Source of the DNA: Phaeodactylum tricornutum CCAP 1055/1
Taxonomy: Eukaryota > Bacillariophyta > Bacillariophyceae > Surirellales > Neidiaceae
DNA: 52,464 nt
Direction of reading: 5' to 3'
NCBI RefSeq assembly: GCF_000150955.2
Contig: NC_011701.1
Coordinates: forward strand, 35,504 to 87,967
A program made the position numbers and the translations under genes. The notes under the pieces were generated by a model. It was not told the DNA's origin. It was given only the letters and a program-made list of their open reading frames with translations, and ran no database searches. Shown here in pieces: positions 20,514 through 29,900 of this stretch. How positions within the stretch are numbered: the first letter of the stretch is position 1; the number at the start of each line of letters is the position of its first letter.

Positions 20514-23500
20514 ATGGTCCAAGTCGAAATAATGTCTAAAATATATGGTGAGCTTGTAGCATATCCACCACTCCGGATTCTGCAAAATGGGAAGGAACAT
20601 GACCCTTACGTTGTTGTAGATGAAGCTATTGAAAAATTTGGTGCAGCAGTCAAAGATCAAATGCTTACAAAGGAACAAGCTTTGGTGAAGGTGACAAAAG
20701 TTGCTAATTCAATTGACTGGCTACCTACTGAACTGAAAGAACTGGTTGATGCACACTGTCGTAAAGACTCAGATGTTGACAATGATGGATATGTCAATAA
20801 GATGAGACTTTCAATCAAGGCAAATGAACTCTTTGGGAAGATGAAGGCCAGCACCTATTTTGTCAACTTTTACCAGCTCAAGCAGGTTGCTTCACGATTT
20901 GCCGCACACTGGGGATTTGTTGTTGTTTCGTCTGGCAACAAATTGTCATGCTTTTTTGCCAAGAGCTCAACTAAACCACGTGAGTCAATTGTGTCACCAA
21001 CAAGACAAAGAGAGCGGACAAGCATCAAATCAAATTGTTCATTTATCATCCGATCATCATCTTGTTGCAAGGATGACACAAAACCGCGGCATCGGAGAGC
21101 TGTGAAATTAACATCATATGAATTAGAGCACAGCACGGAATGCCATCCAGGTGTTAAGGAGCAGCGCCTTGCAAGGAAGGCTGCTGGCATAACAATTGGT
21201 GGCTTGGATCTGACAAAGGTCAATGATATTGTGACATTAATAGCTGCAGGAAATATCAATGCTTGCCAGATGAAGAGTTTGCTAAAAGATCATGTGCCAG
21301 AGCACTATGCAATTACTGCTTCTGATATATGCAACATCAGAAAGCGAGCAGTCAAGTACTCCATAGAACAAACACCAATAAACATTGCAACAGCACAGAA
21401 ATTAATTGATTTTGTTCCATTGGATGAGGATGAGACCATAATCTCAAAGGATGATGATGTGTCCAGAGAGAAAGTGGCTGAATTTATGAGACAGGTTCTA
21501 CAGGACACAGGTGAAGGTTGGAAGGCACTTGCATTTCTTGAAAAAGTGAAATCTGAGACCATTGGCTTTGACTTCCGTGTGCATTACGATATTGACGTAC
21601 GGCCAATTGGCATTGTTTGGATTACCAAAAGTATGCGCAAAGCCTGGATCCGGTTTGGGAGCACAATATACCTGGATGCTATGAAAAGGAAAATGAACAG
21701 TCTCCACTGGCCATACATTGGTCCTGTTGCAATGGATCATGAAATGCGAGTGGTTCCACTCTGTGAAAGTATCTGTTTGGGGGAAACACTTGCCGCATAT
21801 GCATTTGCCTTAAATTCTTTGGAGCAAATGGAGCCACGGCGAAAATTGGCCTCTATCCGTCTCATCTACGCAGACTGCTTTTTAACAGATGCACTCCTAC
21901 CATTGGTAGGTCTGAAGCGCCCTTCCACAACTCTTGCATGGGATTCCTTTCACCTGAAGTCAAAAGTATGGCCAGAATACTTTGGACCAACCCTGTTTGA
22001 CCAGTTAAAGGCTTCACTTGGGAAGATGCTTTATGGAAAGTCACGCAAAGAATATGATGAAGCATACCAGGAGATAGCACAAACACTGGCCCACAACCCT
22101 GCTAAGCTTGAGTATGTGAAGGGATTGTATGATCACCCAGAACGGTTTGCTCACCACTTTATCAAAACCATACCTGGAAATCTTGGCAAATCCAGCAGTC
22201 AACCAGCAGAATCAAACCACTCTAGTGTTGTAGCTCGAGTTGGTCCAGGCTCATCACAAGACATTGTCAAAGAAATCAGTGCACTTCTGTACCGACGACA
22301 AGACTTGGCCAACTTGCATGAACAAGAAGACGCAAGATATGAGCTATTATCCTTTAATAGGGCTTCAAAAACCAAAACAACCACACTATTGCATGATCTG
22401 TCAGATGCTGGGGCACACAAAGCACTCTCAAAGAGATTCTTCAAAGATTATTGGTGTCCTCTTTCAGAAGAGGGAAAGAGCTATACCCATTTATGTCTTC
22501 CATGTGGCTCTCACCAAATTTTTCACATGGATACTCCTAAGCTGGATGATTTCGCCATTGTTATAAAGAAAGGAGAGCGTTGCACTTGTTCCCAGCAAAA
22601 GGAGTTTGGGGGTATGTGCCTGCATGAATATGCTCTACATAATCACACCTTTGAACTTAGCTTGTTTCCAGAAAGAATGCTCCAGCCACACTTGCAAACA
22701 GCAATTCGTCCAACCAGCTCCAACAATGATACTTATGATCATTATGGTTGCAATGATGATGATCTAGTGTTGGTCAAGGGCAACAATGCTAATGAAGTCA
22801 ATGTTGATGAAGTTAATATTCATGCTGACACTCGCAATGAACCCTCCTCTTCTGAGGATGATAGCATCCCATTAGCTACATTGGCTGGTAAATGTTCTAC
22901 CAACACCAAAATGCAACCCCAGAAGAAACAAAAGTGTGCTGCTGTGACTCATGCTGAAGCAACTTGTGTTGCTGCAGCAGTGGTAGACTACATTGTTGGT
23001 GGCAAATCGGAAATGAGCATGGTCCTCTATTCATCTCTTCAGCATTTGCTTGAGATTGCTCGTGGAACAAGTGCCCGCTCAGCTGCCAGCATAGTACAAT
23101 CTGCTAGCCTGGCTGTTGAACTGAGAAGAAAGCATCCAGCTCTGCATCAACCAGTGGCTGGTCCAGAGGCCAACACAGTAGGAAGGACCCGATCCAAGAG
23201 ACTAGTCTCAAAGGTGATGGCCACATATGGAGGGACATCGGTGCGTAGCTACAAAGTAAAGAATTCCAAATGCAGCTTCTGCCACAGAGCCACATGCAGA
23301 AATATTCAAAGCTGCCAGATACTGAGGGACCTTGGCCGGAGGATTACAAAAGAGGAGCTTCCTCGCTTCCGGCAAACAGAACTTTGCTGCTCACAAGCCA
23401 TCAGTGACGGATCAAAGTTAAGTTCCCTTATTACAGCCAACAAACCTGTGCTCATCAGCCTCCCAAGACATACTAAATGGCTTGTTATTCATGGCCTGTA

Positions 23501-23744
23501 CAATCTATCAGGAAGCTTGGCTGCTGCCAAAGTTTCAAACAATGTTGGGGTGGAAGTTACATGCTATGGCAACATGGGAACAATTATGGAAGGACTTATA
23601 GAAGGTGCTGCCAGCTTTGATCACAGAGTGGCCACATACAGCACTGTAACAGACTGGATTGCAACCTCTGCTTTGACAGGAATGAATACCATGACACGGT
23701 TGATTGCAAGCAACAAATTTAATAGCTTAACTGGTAGCATCTAA
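20514..23744 (+). CDS. Mutator-like (MULE) transposase with FAR1-like and SWIM zinc fingers
   Basis: 1,076 residues, uninterrupted; start set at ATG 20514, the first in-frame ATG. The N-terminal part (~115-215) has a Cys/His pattern (CFF, NCS, EHSTECH) resembling the WRKY-GCM1/FAR1-type DNA-binding domain. The catalytic core has D388 (YLDAMKRK), E424 (GETLAAY), D454 (YADCFLTD) and a downstream His at 480 (DSFHL), fitting the MULE DDE arrangement. A SWIM zinc finger CTC-x9-C-x-H lies at 690-704. Further on are an acidic Asn/Asp-rich linker and a Cys cluster KCSFCHRATC that looks like a zinc knuckle. The enzyme would cut at the 189-bp inverted repeats. Base composition is more AT-rich than the host genes. 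Confidence 0.95.
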   Translation: MVQVEIMSKIYGELVAYPPLRILQNGKEHDPYVVVDEAIEKFGAAVKDQMLTKEQALVKVTKVANSIDWLPTELKELVDAHCRKDSDVDNDGYVNKMRLSIKANELFGKMKASTYFVNFYQLKQVASRFAAHWGFVVVSSGNKLSCFFAKSSTKPRESIVSPTRQRERTSIKSNCSFIIRSSSCCKDDTKPRHRRAVKLTSYELEHSTECHPGVKEQRLARKAAGITIGGLDLTKVNDIVTLIAAGNINACQMKSLLKDHVPEHYAITASDICNIRKRAVKYSIEQTPINIATAQKLIDFVPLDEDETIISKDDDVSREKVAEFMRQVLQDTGEGWKALAFLEKVKSETIGFDFRVHYDIDVRPIGIVWITKSMRKAWIRFGSTIYLDAMKRKMNSLHWPYIGPVAMDHEMRVVPLCESICLGETLAAYAFALNSLEQMEPRRKLASIRLIYADCFLTDALLPLVGLKRPSTTLAWDSFHLKSKVWPEYFGPTLFDQLKASLGKMLYGKSRKEYDEAYQEIAQTLAHNPAKLEYVKGLYDHPERFAHHFIKTIPGNLGKSSSQPAESNHSSVVARVGPGSSQDIVKEISALLYRRQDLANLHEQEDARYELLSFNRASKTKTTTLLHDLSDAGAHKALSKRFFKDYWCPLSEEGKSYTHLCLPCGSHQIFHMDTPKLDDFAIVIKKGERCTCSQQKEFGGMCLHEYALHNHTFELSLFPERMLQPHLQTAIRPTSSNNDTYDHYGCNDDDLVLVKGNNANEVNVDEVNIHADTRNEPSSSEDDSIPLATLAGKCSTNTKMQPQKKQKCAAVTHAEATCVAAAVVDYIVGGKSEMSMVLYSSLQHLLEIARGTSARSAASIVQSASLAVELRRKHPALHQPVAGPEANTVGRTRSKRLVSKVMATYGGTSVRSYKVKNSKCSFCHRATCRNIQSCQILRDLGRRITKEELPRFRQTELCCSQAISDGSKLSSLITANKPVLISLPRHTKWLVIHGLYNLSGSLAAAKVSNNVGVEVTCYGNMGTIMEGLIEGAASFDHRVATYSTVTDWIATSALTGMNTMTRLIASNKFNSLTGSI

Positions 23745-24188
23745 TGACTACTTACTTGTGCTTTAAATTAAATGAAGAAACAAACTTCATGCATTCATTT
23801 CTCACCATCTATTGTTCATTTGATTCTTGTCACCAGCAACAAAAAGATAGTTGTAGCAAAACCCATCATGTCTTTTCCAAGTGTGTATATTCTCTCAAAG
23901 CCATCATGGCAAAGGACATTCAACATAGTTCAATTTCATACTCCAAAAAGTCTAGATTGTGCCAACACAAATCTTTGTTGTAATTTCTCGCGGCTCCCCT
24001 TTGGCTCTATTCTTTGAATCAAGTCTATTTGCTGCAGTGTTGCTGTTGTCACACCAAGGAATTACAACAAGCTCACAAACAAGTCGTTTCTGCGTAATAA
24101 TCTTCTTTTTGTTCACTGTGATATACTGCATTGGTCTTGTACCTATCAACAACCTGCTTTCTTAAGTTTGTTGGGAATTGTCCCCTTG
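23745..24188. other. MULE 3' non-coding segment
   Basis: AT-rich 444 bp after the transposase stop codon. No supportable gene; probably the transposase 3' UTR and spacer. Confidence 0.6.
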
Positions 24189-25113
24189 TCAGGCATGGGC
24201 CAACTTGGTAGTGCTTGGGGGTCTGGAGCTACTTGTGATTCCGTAATTCCTGCTGCTCCCTTTGCTTGTCAGCACACTTCTCCAGGATGCATCTGACAGT
24301 ACCAGTCTGTCAAGTGTTTTGACACACTGTCCTACACAGTATGCTCCACAACCATAACTGGTTGCGCAGGTCGCGCAACCTCCATCACGTTGCGGAAACG
24401 ACCCATTCCGGATAGTGGACCCCCGGACGGTGCCTTCGGCGTTCCGCTGTATGCACGAACAGCCACACCCAATCTCCATTCCAACATACACTGTGTGGGA
24501 AACGTGTAGAAACAACGCTTGAATTGCTTCGACTTTCTGTGCTTTAACGTTTCCATTCCGGATAGTGGACCCCCGGACGGTGCCTTCGGCGTTCCGCTGT
24601 ATGCACGAACAGCCACACCCAATCTCCATTCCAACATACACTGTGTGGGAAACGTGTAGAAACAACGCTTGAATTGCTTCGACTTTCTGTGCTTTAACGT
24701 TTCCGAAAACGACTTTGTCGTCTTCCAGTCCGCCCGCGAATAGGCATTGTCTACCGCCACCGTCCCACGGCCCTTTATGCACACGTCGGATACCATGTAC
24801 ACGCTGCTGCACATGTTGGACCTGTTGGATGCTGCGGTGCGTGCTGAGGGACGGTCTCCGCGGACTGTGGGCGTCGTGCGACTTTCGCCCCGACAAAGAG
24901 GAAGCGTGTCATCACCTGATGACGAAGTTTGCCCCTTTGATGTGGGGCACGGAATCTACTTGTGGCTATACGGCGTCCAACAACTTGACCCTTGTCGCTA
25001 ACGGGGATGTCGAGGGCAACGAGAGGGTCGATCTGATGTACGCCCGCATGGGGGTGGATGGTGTGGGCTCTTTGACGGTCAGCGCGTTCACAGTAAGCAA
25101 AAGGGGGTTGGGA
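24189..25113 (-). other. GC-richer accessory segment inside the MULE
   Basis: About 930 bp between the transposase 3' region and the right inverted repeat, clearly more GC-rich than the transposase gene. Two overlapping minus-strand frames stay open: 24896-24189 (235 codons, non-ATG start) and 24814-24332 (160 codons, ATG start). Both run through the 150-bp tandem duplication. The 160-codon frame contains CIKGRGTVAVDNAYSRAD; further upstream on the same strand is DSVPHIKGANFVIR followed by a stop. These remind me faintly of IS4/PiggyBac-type transposase segments, but I cannot support an assignment. It may be captured foreign or host sequence, as in Pack-MULEs. No start, terminator or complete gene can be defined. 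Confidence 0.45.
24403..24702 (-). repeat. 150-bp perfect tandem duplication
   Basis: Bases 24403-24552 are repeated at 24553-24702 with no mismatch that I see. The unit is 150 bp, exactly 50 codons, so reading frames through it stay open. Confidence 0.95.
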
Positions 25114-25302
25114 GGGGGGTGAGCACAGCTCACACCCGCGGCTCCAGCAATCCAACACAAGAATGACTAAGGACTTTTGGAAATTATTTTATTTAGGACA
25201 GAAGAATATCATTCTCTCAAGGAAGAATGTCAATTTCTCGACCAATCAGAGCATCCGAACGCGCATAGGAACGCGCATAGTCGAACGCGCATAGAATATC
25301 TG
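25114..25302 (-). repeat. MULE right terminal inverted repeat
   Basis: 189 bp, the reverse complement of 20105-20293, ending in atagaatatctg directly before the gaaacagta target duplication. Confidence 0.96.
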
Positions 25303-25484
25303 GAAACAGTAGTACGGGATTGTTGGATCCAATCACGATAAAACACGAATCAACAACGAACCAAAGACAAACCGACACAATCTTCAACGAAATCTTTGCT
25401 CCCCAAACTGACCATGGGGGTCGGTACCAAAGGCAAGACATCCATCGCTTACACCTTCGCCTTCGGAAATTCACTTTTTTTCCA

Positions 25485-26876
25485 ATGAAGATTATTCGGA
25501 AAACCCTGCAGCTCACGATCTGGCTATCCGCGTGTCTCGTCACCTCCTATTCCTACAGCAATAGCAACGTGCCGGTAGGCAAATCCAGTGCCAGGAACAC
25601 TGAGACTTCCCCCGTCCCTATATCTTCGCATACCTTTTTGTTCCGATCCCACCCCATTGCATATGAGACCGCTGTGGTCAGATTTCCCACCAAGATAGCC
25701 GTGCCGCCGCAATCACCAACCACACCGTATCGAGACGTCTCGCCGGTGCTGCTCCTGAACGGCTTTGGGGTCGGGTCCTTCCACCAACACCGACTCATCC
25801 AAGCCCTGCAACAACAGTCCGACCAATCTACAGTAACTGACAAAAACAGCAATAGAGATGAACCCGCCAGTCTTGCTACTATTATTTACACGCTTGATTA
25901 TCTCGGACAAGGTCGCTCCTGGCCCGTGGATTCCAACGATGGACAAAGTGAAGCGGAATTGGGATTGCGCTACTGTGGACAAACATGGGTGGACCAGATT
26001 GTAGCATTTTTGGAGACAATCGTTTTGCCTGCTCGTGAATCCTGTTTCTCGTCCACGAGACACTATACTGCTCCTCCGGAACGAGTCCATTTGGTAGGCA
26101 ATTCTGTCGGCGGACACTTGGCCGTATTTGTGGCTGCCTTGCGACCCGACTTGGTAGCCTCCGTCACCCTGCTCAACGCCACTCCTGTTTGGGGACTCAA
26201 TTTGCCCGGCTGGACCGGTCATTTGCCGGCTCCTTTTCTGCCCAAGACCATTGGTCGATTTCTGTTCGATCAGATTCGCAATCTCAACACAATCGAACAA
26301 TATTTGGCGGCGGCGTACGTCCATCGGGAGGCGTTTGACGCCACGCTCATGCAACAAATCCGAGCCTGCACTGAAAGTCAAGGGGGACACGCGGCCTTTG
26401 CCTCGATTCTTTGGTCTCCTCCCGTGACCTTACCGACGAAACCAAATGATGCTCCAAGCAATACCAAAAACGACTACAAAAAGATCAACGCTTTCGACGA
26501 AGCCCTTTCCCGGCTCGAGTGTGACGTTTTGCTATGCTTTGGAGCCGACGATCCTTGGTGCAAACCGGCCTTTGCAGCGCGTATGCTCCGAGCTCTGGGA
26601 CAGCGTCCAACGGGTAAGGTCCAGCGATACGTGGAACTCTCCAGCGTTGGTCACTGTCCCAATCACGAGGCGCCAAACGCCGTAGCATACGTTTTGCTAC
26701 CCTGGTTGCTTTCGTCAAATGCACAACGCCAACAAATTGCATTGGTGCCAGCGCCACTCTCAGAAGACAAACGAACGTCAGTACGAGAAACCTGGGGGGT
26801 CACGGAATTGACCGAACGCCAAGCCGACGACATTTCTTTATCATTAGTGGATCGACTAGCCGTACTATTTGTATAG
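25485..26876 (+). CDS. Pheophytinase-like alpha/beta hydrolase
   Basis: 463 residues from ATG 25485. A hydrophobic N-terminus (~5-22) reads as a signal peptide or anchor; I do not see the Phe that usually follows the cleavage site in diatom plastid presequences, so the destination is uncertain. The alpha/beta-hydrolase fold shows the nucleophile elbow GNSVGGH (Ser207), LLNATPVWG (~230), an acid in CFGADDPWC (~355) and the His of VGHCPNHEAP (His390). LLNATPxWG plus GHCPxxEAP are typical of the plant pheophytinase/chlorophyll dephytylase group, which removes phytol in chlorophyll turnover. That activity is inferred from family likeness. The MULE ends 183 bp upstream of the ATG, so the native promoter is displaced by nearly 12 kb of transposon sequence. 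It converges on the next gene, 115 bp away. Confidence 0.88.
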   Translation: MKIIRKTLQLTIWLSACLVTSYSYSNSNVPVGKSSARNTETSPVPISSHTFLFRSHPIAYETAVVRFPTKIAVPPQSPTTPYRDVSPVLLLNGFGVGSFHQHRLIQALQQQSDQSTVTDKNSNRDEPASLATIIYTLDYLGQGRSWPVDSNDGQSEAELGLRYCGQTWVDQIVAFLETIVLPARESCFSSTRHYTAPPERVHLVGNSVGGHLAVFVAALRPDLVASVTLLNATPVWGLNLPGWTGHLPAPFLPKTIGRFLFDQIRNLNTIEQYLAAAYVHREAFDATLMQQIRACTESQGGHAAFASILWSPPVTLPTKPNDAPSNTKNDYKKINAFDEALSRLECDVLLCFGADDPWCKPAFAARMLRALGQRPTGKVQRYVELSSVGHCPNHEAPNAVAYVLLPWLLSSNAQRQQIALVPAPLSEDKRTSVRETWGVTELTERQADDISLSLVDRLAVLFV

Positions 26877-26991
26877 GAAATCAGTTGTCTGACTCACTAT
26901 CAGGACTGTAATTGAAACACCCGGTACGGTTACGTCGTTTTTAACAAATTATAAAGCCTTTCCACAAAATTCATCTGCTTGAAACGAGCCA

Positions 26992-29900
26992 TCACGACAT
27001 TTTCTGAGTGCGCAACAACCAACGAAATCGATCCGTAAACAGTACAGGCACAGCATTGATGTCGTCTACGGGTACCGGCTCTCGCTCTTCCAGCGCCAGT
27101 TCCTTCCGGTGCAAAGAACCGTGAGCCGCGAACAATTCACGGTATTTGGAGAAGTATTCCACTTGACCGACTGCCTTGCAGATGAAAGTGTTCATGACAG
27201 CCAACAACACTGCGGCTGCAATCAGCACATAGGATCCCGAAGAGATCGCCGCGTCCACTTTGAAGCATTGTGCGTCTTCCGCTTCTATAAATCCGTAAAA
27301 GACCAGCTCGGCAAATGTGCTTTGCAAGCCATCGCACGCCGATCCAATCAAAAAGCTCGAAACCTCCGGCAATTGCCACGCTCCGACAACTATCGATATC
27401 ACGTATACTTCCATATACTGCCAGGCCCGCAAGACCTCGACAACACTCTCCACGCGACGGCGCGTTCCATGCGTCATGGGATAAAACCACTGCACCACTA
27501 ACGCGCACGTCTGAAGAACAGGCACAATCAAGACCGTCAAAACCAGCAACACAGCTATCGAGGTCGTACCAATATAGTCCTTCGCTGTGTCCACAAATCG
27601 AGCTTGATCCATCAGCAACTGCGCAATCGAAATTATGCTATGCTCATCCTTGGCCTGCTCGAAGTTCCGACCTGCTTCTACAGCCACACCCGCCAAACCT
27701 TGAACGTCAAACGAAAAACTCGGAAGAAGCGACCCCAATAATAACATAACAGTCAACACCACTGCCACCACTACTACCAGAATGTTGACCCCACGGCGGA
27801 CGTGTAGCTTCTCGGCTTCACCGCGATGAGGACGACCAAAGGCATGGCTGCGCAGCGCTTCAACAGCTTCATCCTGTGTCGTTCCGTCATCATCCGTCAT
27901 CTCGGTGGTGCTACTCTTCAGCGGAACATCCTTCAGAGTCCAAGATGCTTCGCTTTCAAATTCCTTCGTTCCATTCTCGATGAGCGATTCATTTGGTTCG
28001 TCTTTGACTTCATTCTGCGCCTTTCGCTCCACACGACGGTGGTAGTGAATGATGACGTGGGAACTCAGCTGCGATAGAAGCTGCGCAGTCAAGTTCGCGT
28101 ACAATCCCCACACGGGGACTACAGCCAAGTCGACTCGGTACAGATCATCCGGTAGAAAGGATTGACTAGGACTGTTTCAACGATGGAAACAAACAGTTGC
28201 AAAAGTAGTAAGTATACGTATACGGTTCCCATGTCTAAATGCATTCGGTACGCCACACCTAGAGCTCAAAACGTACCTTCGGATCGACACTCGAAAAGCA
28301 ACAATCGATATTATCATCACAAACACATCAATCATACTCCATTTGGCAAGCGCATCCAACCACAACAGCCAAGTCCCGCGCGTGGACACGGAAACCCTCG
28401 TCGGCGGAGCAAACCACAGCAAAAAAGTCAGAATTTGTTTGGTGTACGGCCACACTCCGCTAAAGATAAGGATCAAAATCTGCAAAAACACTTGACGCGT
28501 GAGTACACAAACCAGAAAGTCGATTTTTCAACCAACTCGGTCCACGGTTCTTACCGCCAGTTCCTTCCCTCCGGCATCCCACAATTCAATAGCGGACTGT
28601 GCCACTGAGAAGCTGTAAAAGTCATCAAATACAAGCCGCTCTCCAGCTATTTGGATATAGATACGCACGGATCCTCCAACACTCAAATGGCCGCTCAGAA
28701 ACATCCCAATGTTTCCCAGAATAAACACGGGAACCAACCAACGGATAACGAGCGGTACCTGACCGCTACGAAACATACTTGATGTGCGTTTATCGATGCT
28801 TTCTTCGAAATCCCGATGTTTCTGTTGTTCATCGTAAATGGCTAACGCACGCGAGCTAGGCAGTGATTGCAGCCACTTGCGATTACGTCTCGCAACGAGT
28901 ACCTTCACCAGAATGGTCAGTAGAATTGTGCCTCCCACACTTACACCAGCAGCAACCAAAACTCCCAAAAGGAAACTCATAGAGTCCTCCTTCAGATTTA
29001 CTTCAAACGCTTCATACTGCAGTGATCCAGTCTCGGACGAGAAACTCGGACTGTGCGGACAACGTTTCGCCGATTCCACCAATAAGCGATCAATTCTCGA
29101 TTGCAAAAACGAGTTGTCTCCCTGTGTCAGTGAGACTAGATAGTCCACCACATTTTGCGCGCTAGTAGCGGCGTCGGTTTGGCCCTGCGGTGTACGTAAC
29201 AACTCGCCGATCTGCAACACCTGAGGACTCGTGCACTCAATGCAGTCCACGGTGAAGTTCATATCGCCAATCAGCAATTTCAGATCCTCCAAGCCAAGTG
29301 ACACCATGCTGTCCTCATTACGAACACCCTGAGCGCTCAGGCTAGGGGTCTGTACAGTCGCAAGCCAACAATCTATGTTCAACATATCTTCGATTGGAAA
29401 CGACAGAAAGTCCCGCTCCACAATTCTGGCCAGAAGCTTCGTAACAACCGACACGGAAGACAGCTCAACTCCGATGTTCACTTTGTTCAGGATTGTGGTA
29501 CCTGTGGACAGGGCAATGAGCGAGTGGGTCAGAATCTACTCTTTCACAATTTCGATGCGACATTGGATTCCTTCTACAAGTACGTACCTGCGCCTTCCAC
29601 TCCGATCTGCAACAGTACGGATATCCGCAAAGGCGTGGACGGGGTACCCATTGAGAGAGTATTGTTGATGCGACTCGCTTCATTCGTGAGGGGGTCAAGC
29701 AGAGCCAACGGCTCGCGAATAGTGTCCAGGTTCTCCACCCGTAGGTCAGCAATGCGAAATCGAACCTTGGCGTCCAACCCATTGAAGCTGATCCTTTGAT
29801 CGAATGCAAGAAATTCTTGCGCCAACAGGAATGTGCCCGCTATTCCTGACTGCTGTTCGGTCAAGGGCTTGATGATAAAATTATTCATCTTTGGTACACC

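Larger units (their letters stand above)
20105..25302 (+). mobile_element. Mutator-like DNA transposon (MULE) with long terminal inverted repeats
   Basis: A 5,198-bp element with 189-bp terminal inverted repeats (20105-20293 and 25114-25302) in which I see no mismatch. A 9-bp target duplication, gaaacagta, is present at 20096-20104 and 25303-25311. Nine-bp duplications and long inverted repeats are the hallmarks of Mutator elements, and the encoded transposase agrees. The left half holds the transposase gene; the right end carries ~930 bp of GC-richer sequence with its own reading frames. The intact ends, duplication and ORF suggest a young, possibly active copy. It lies 183 bp upstream of the hydrolase start codon. 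Confidence 0.97.

Noticed and set aside
24189-24896. 235-codon minus-strand frame as a genuine gene
   Set aside because: No ATG start, low-complexity Gln/His/Ser start, and half its length comes from the 150-bp duplication. Kept only as part of the unexplained MULE segment.
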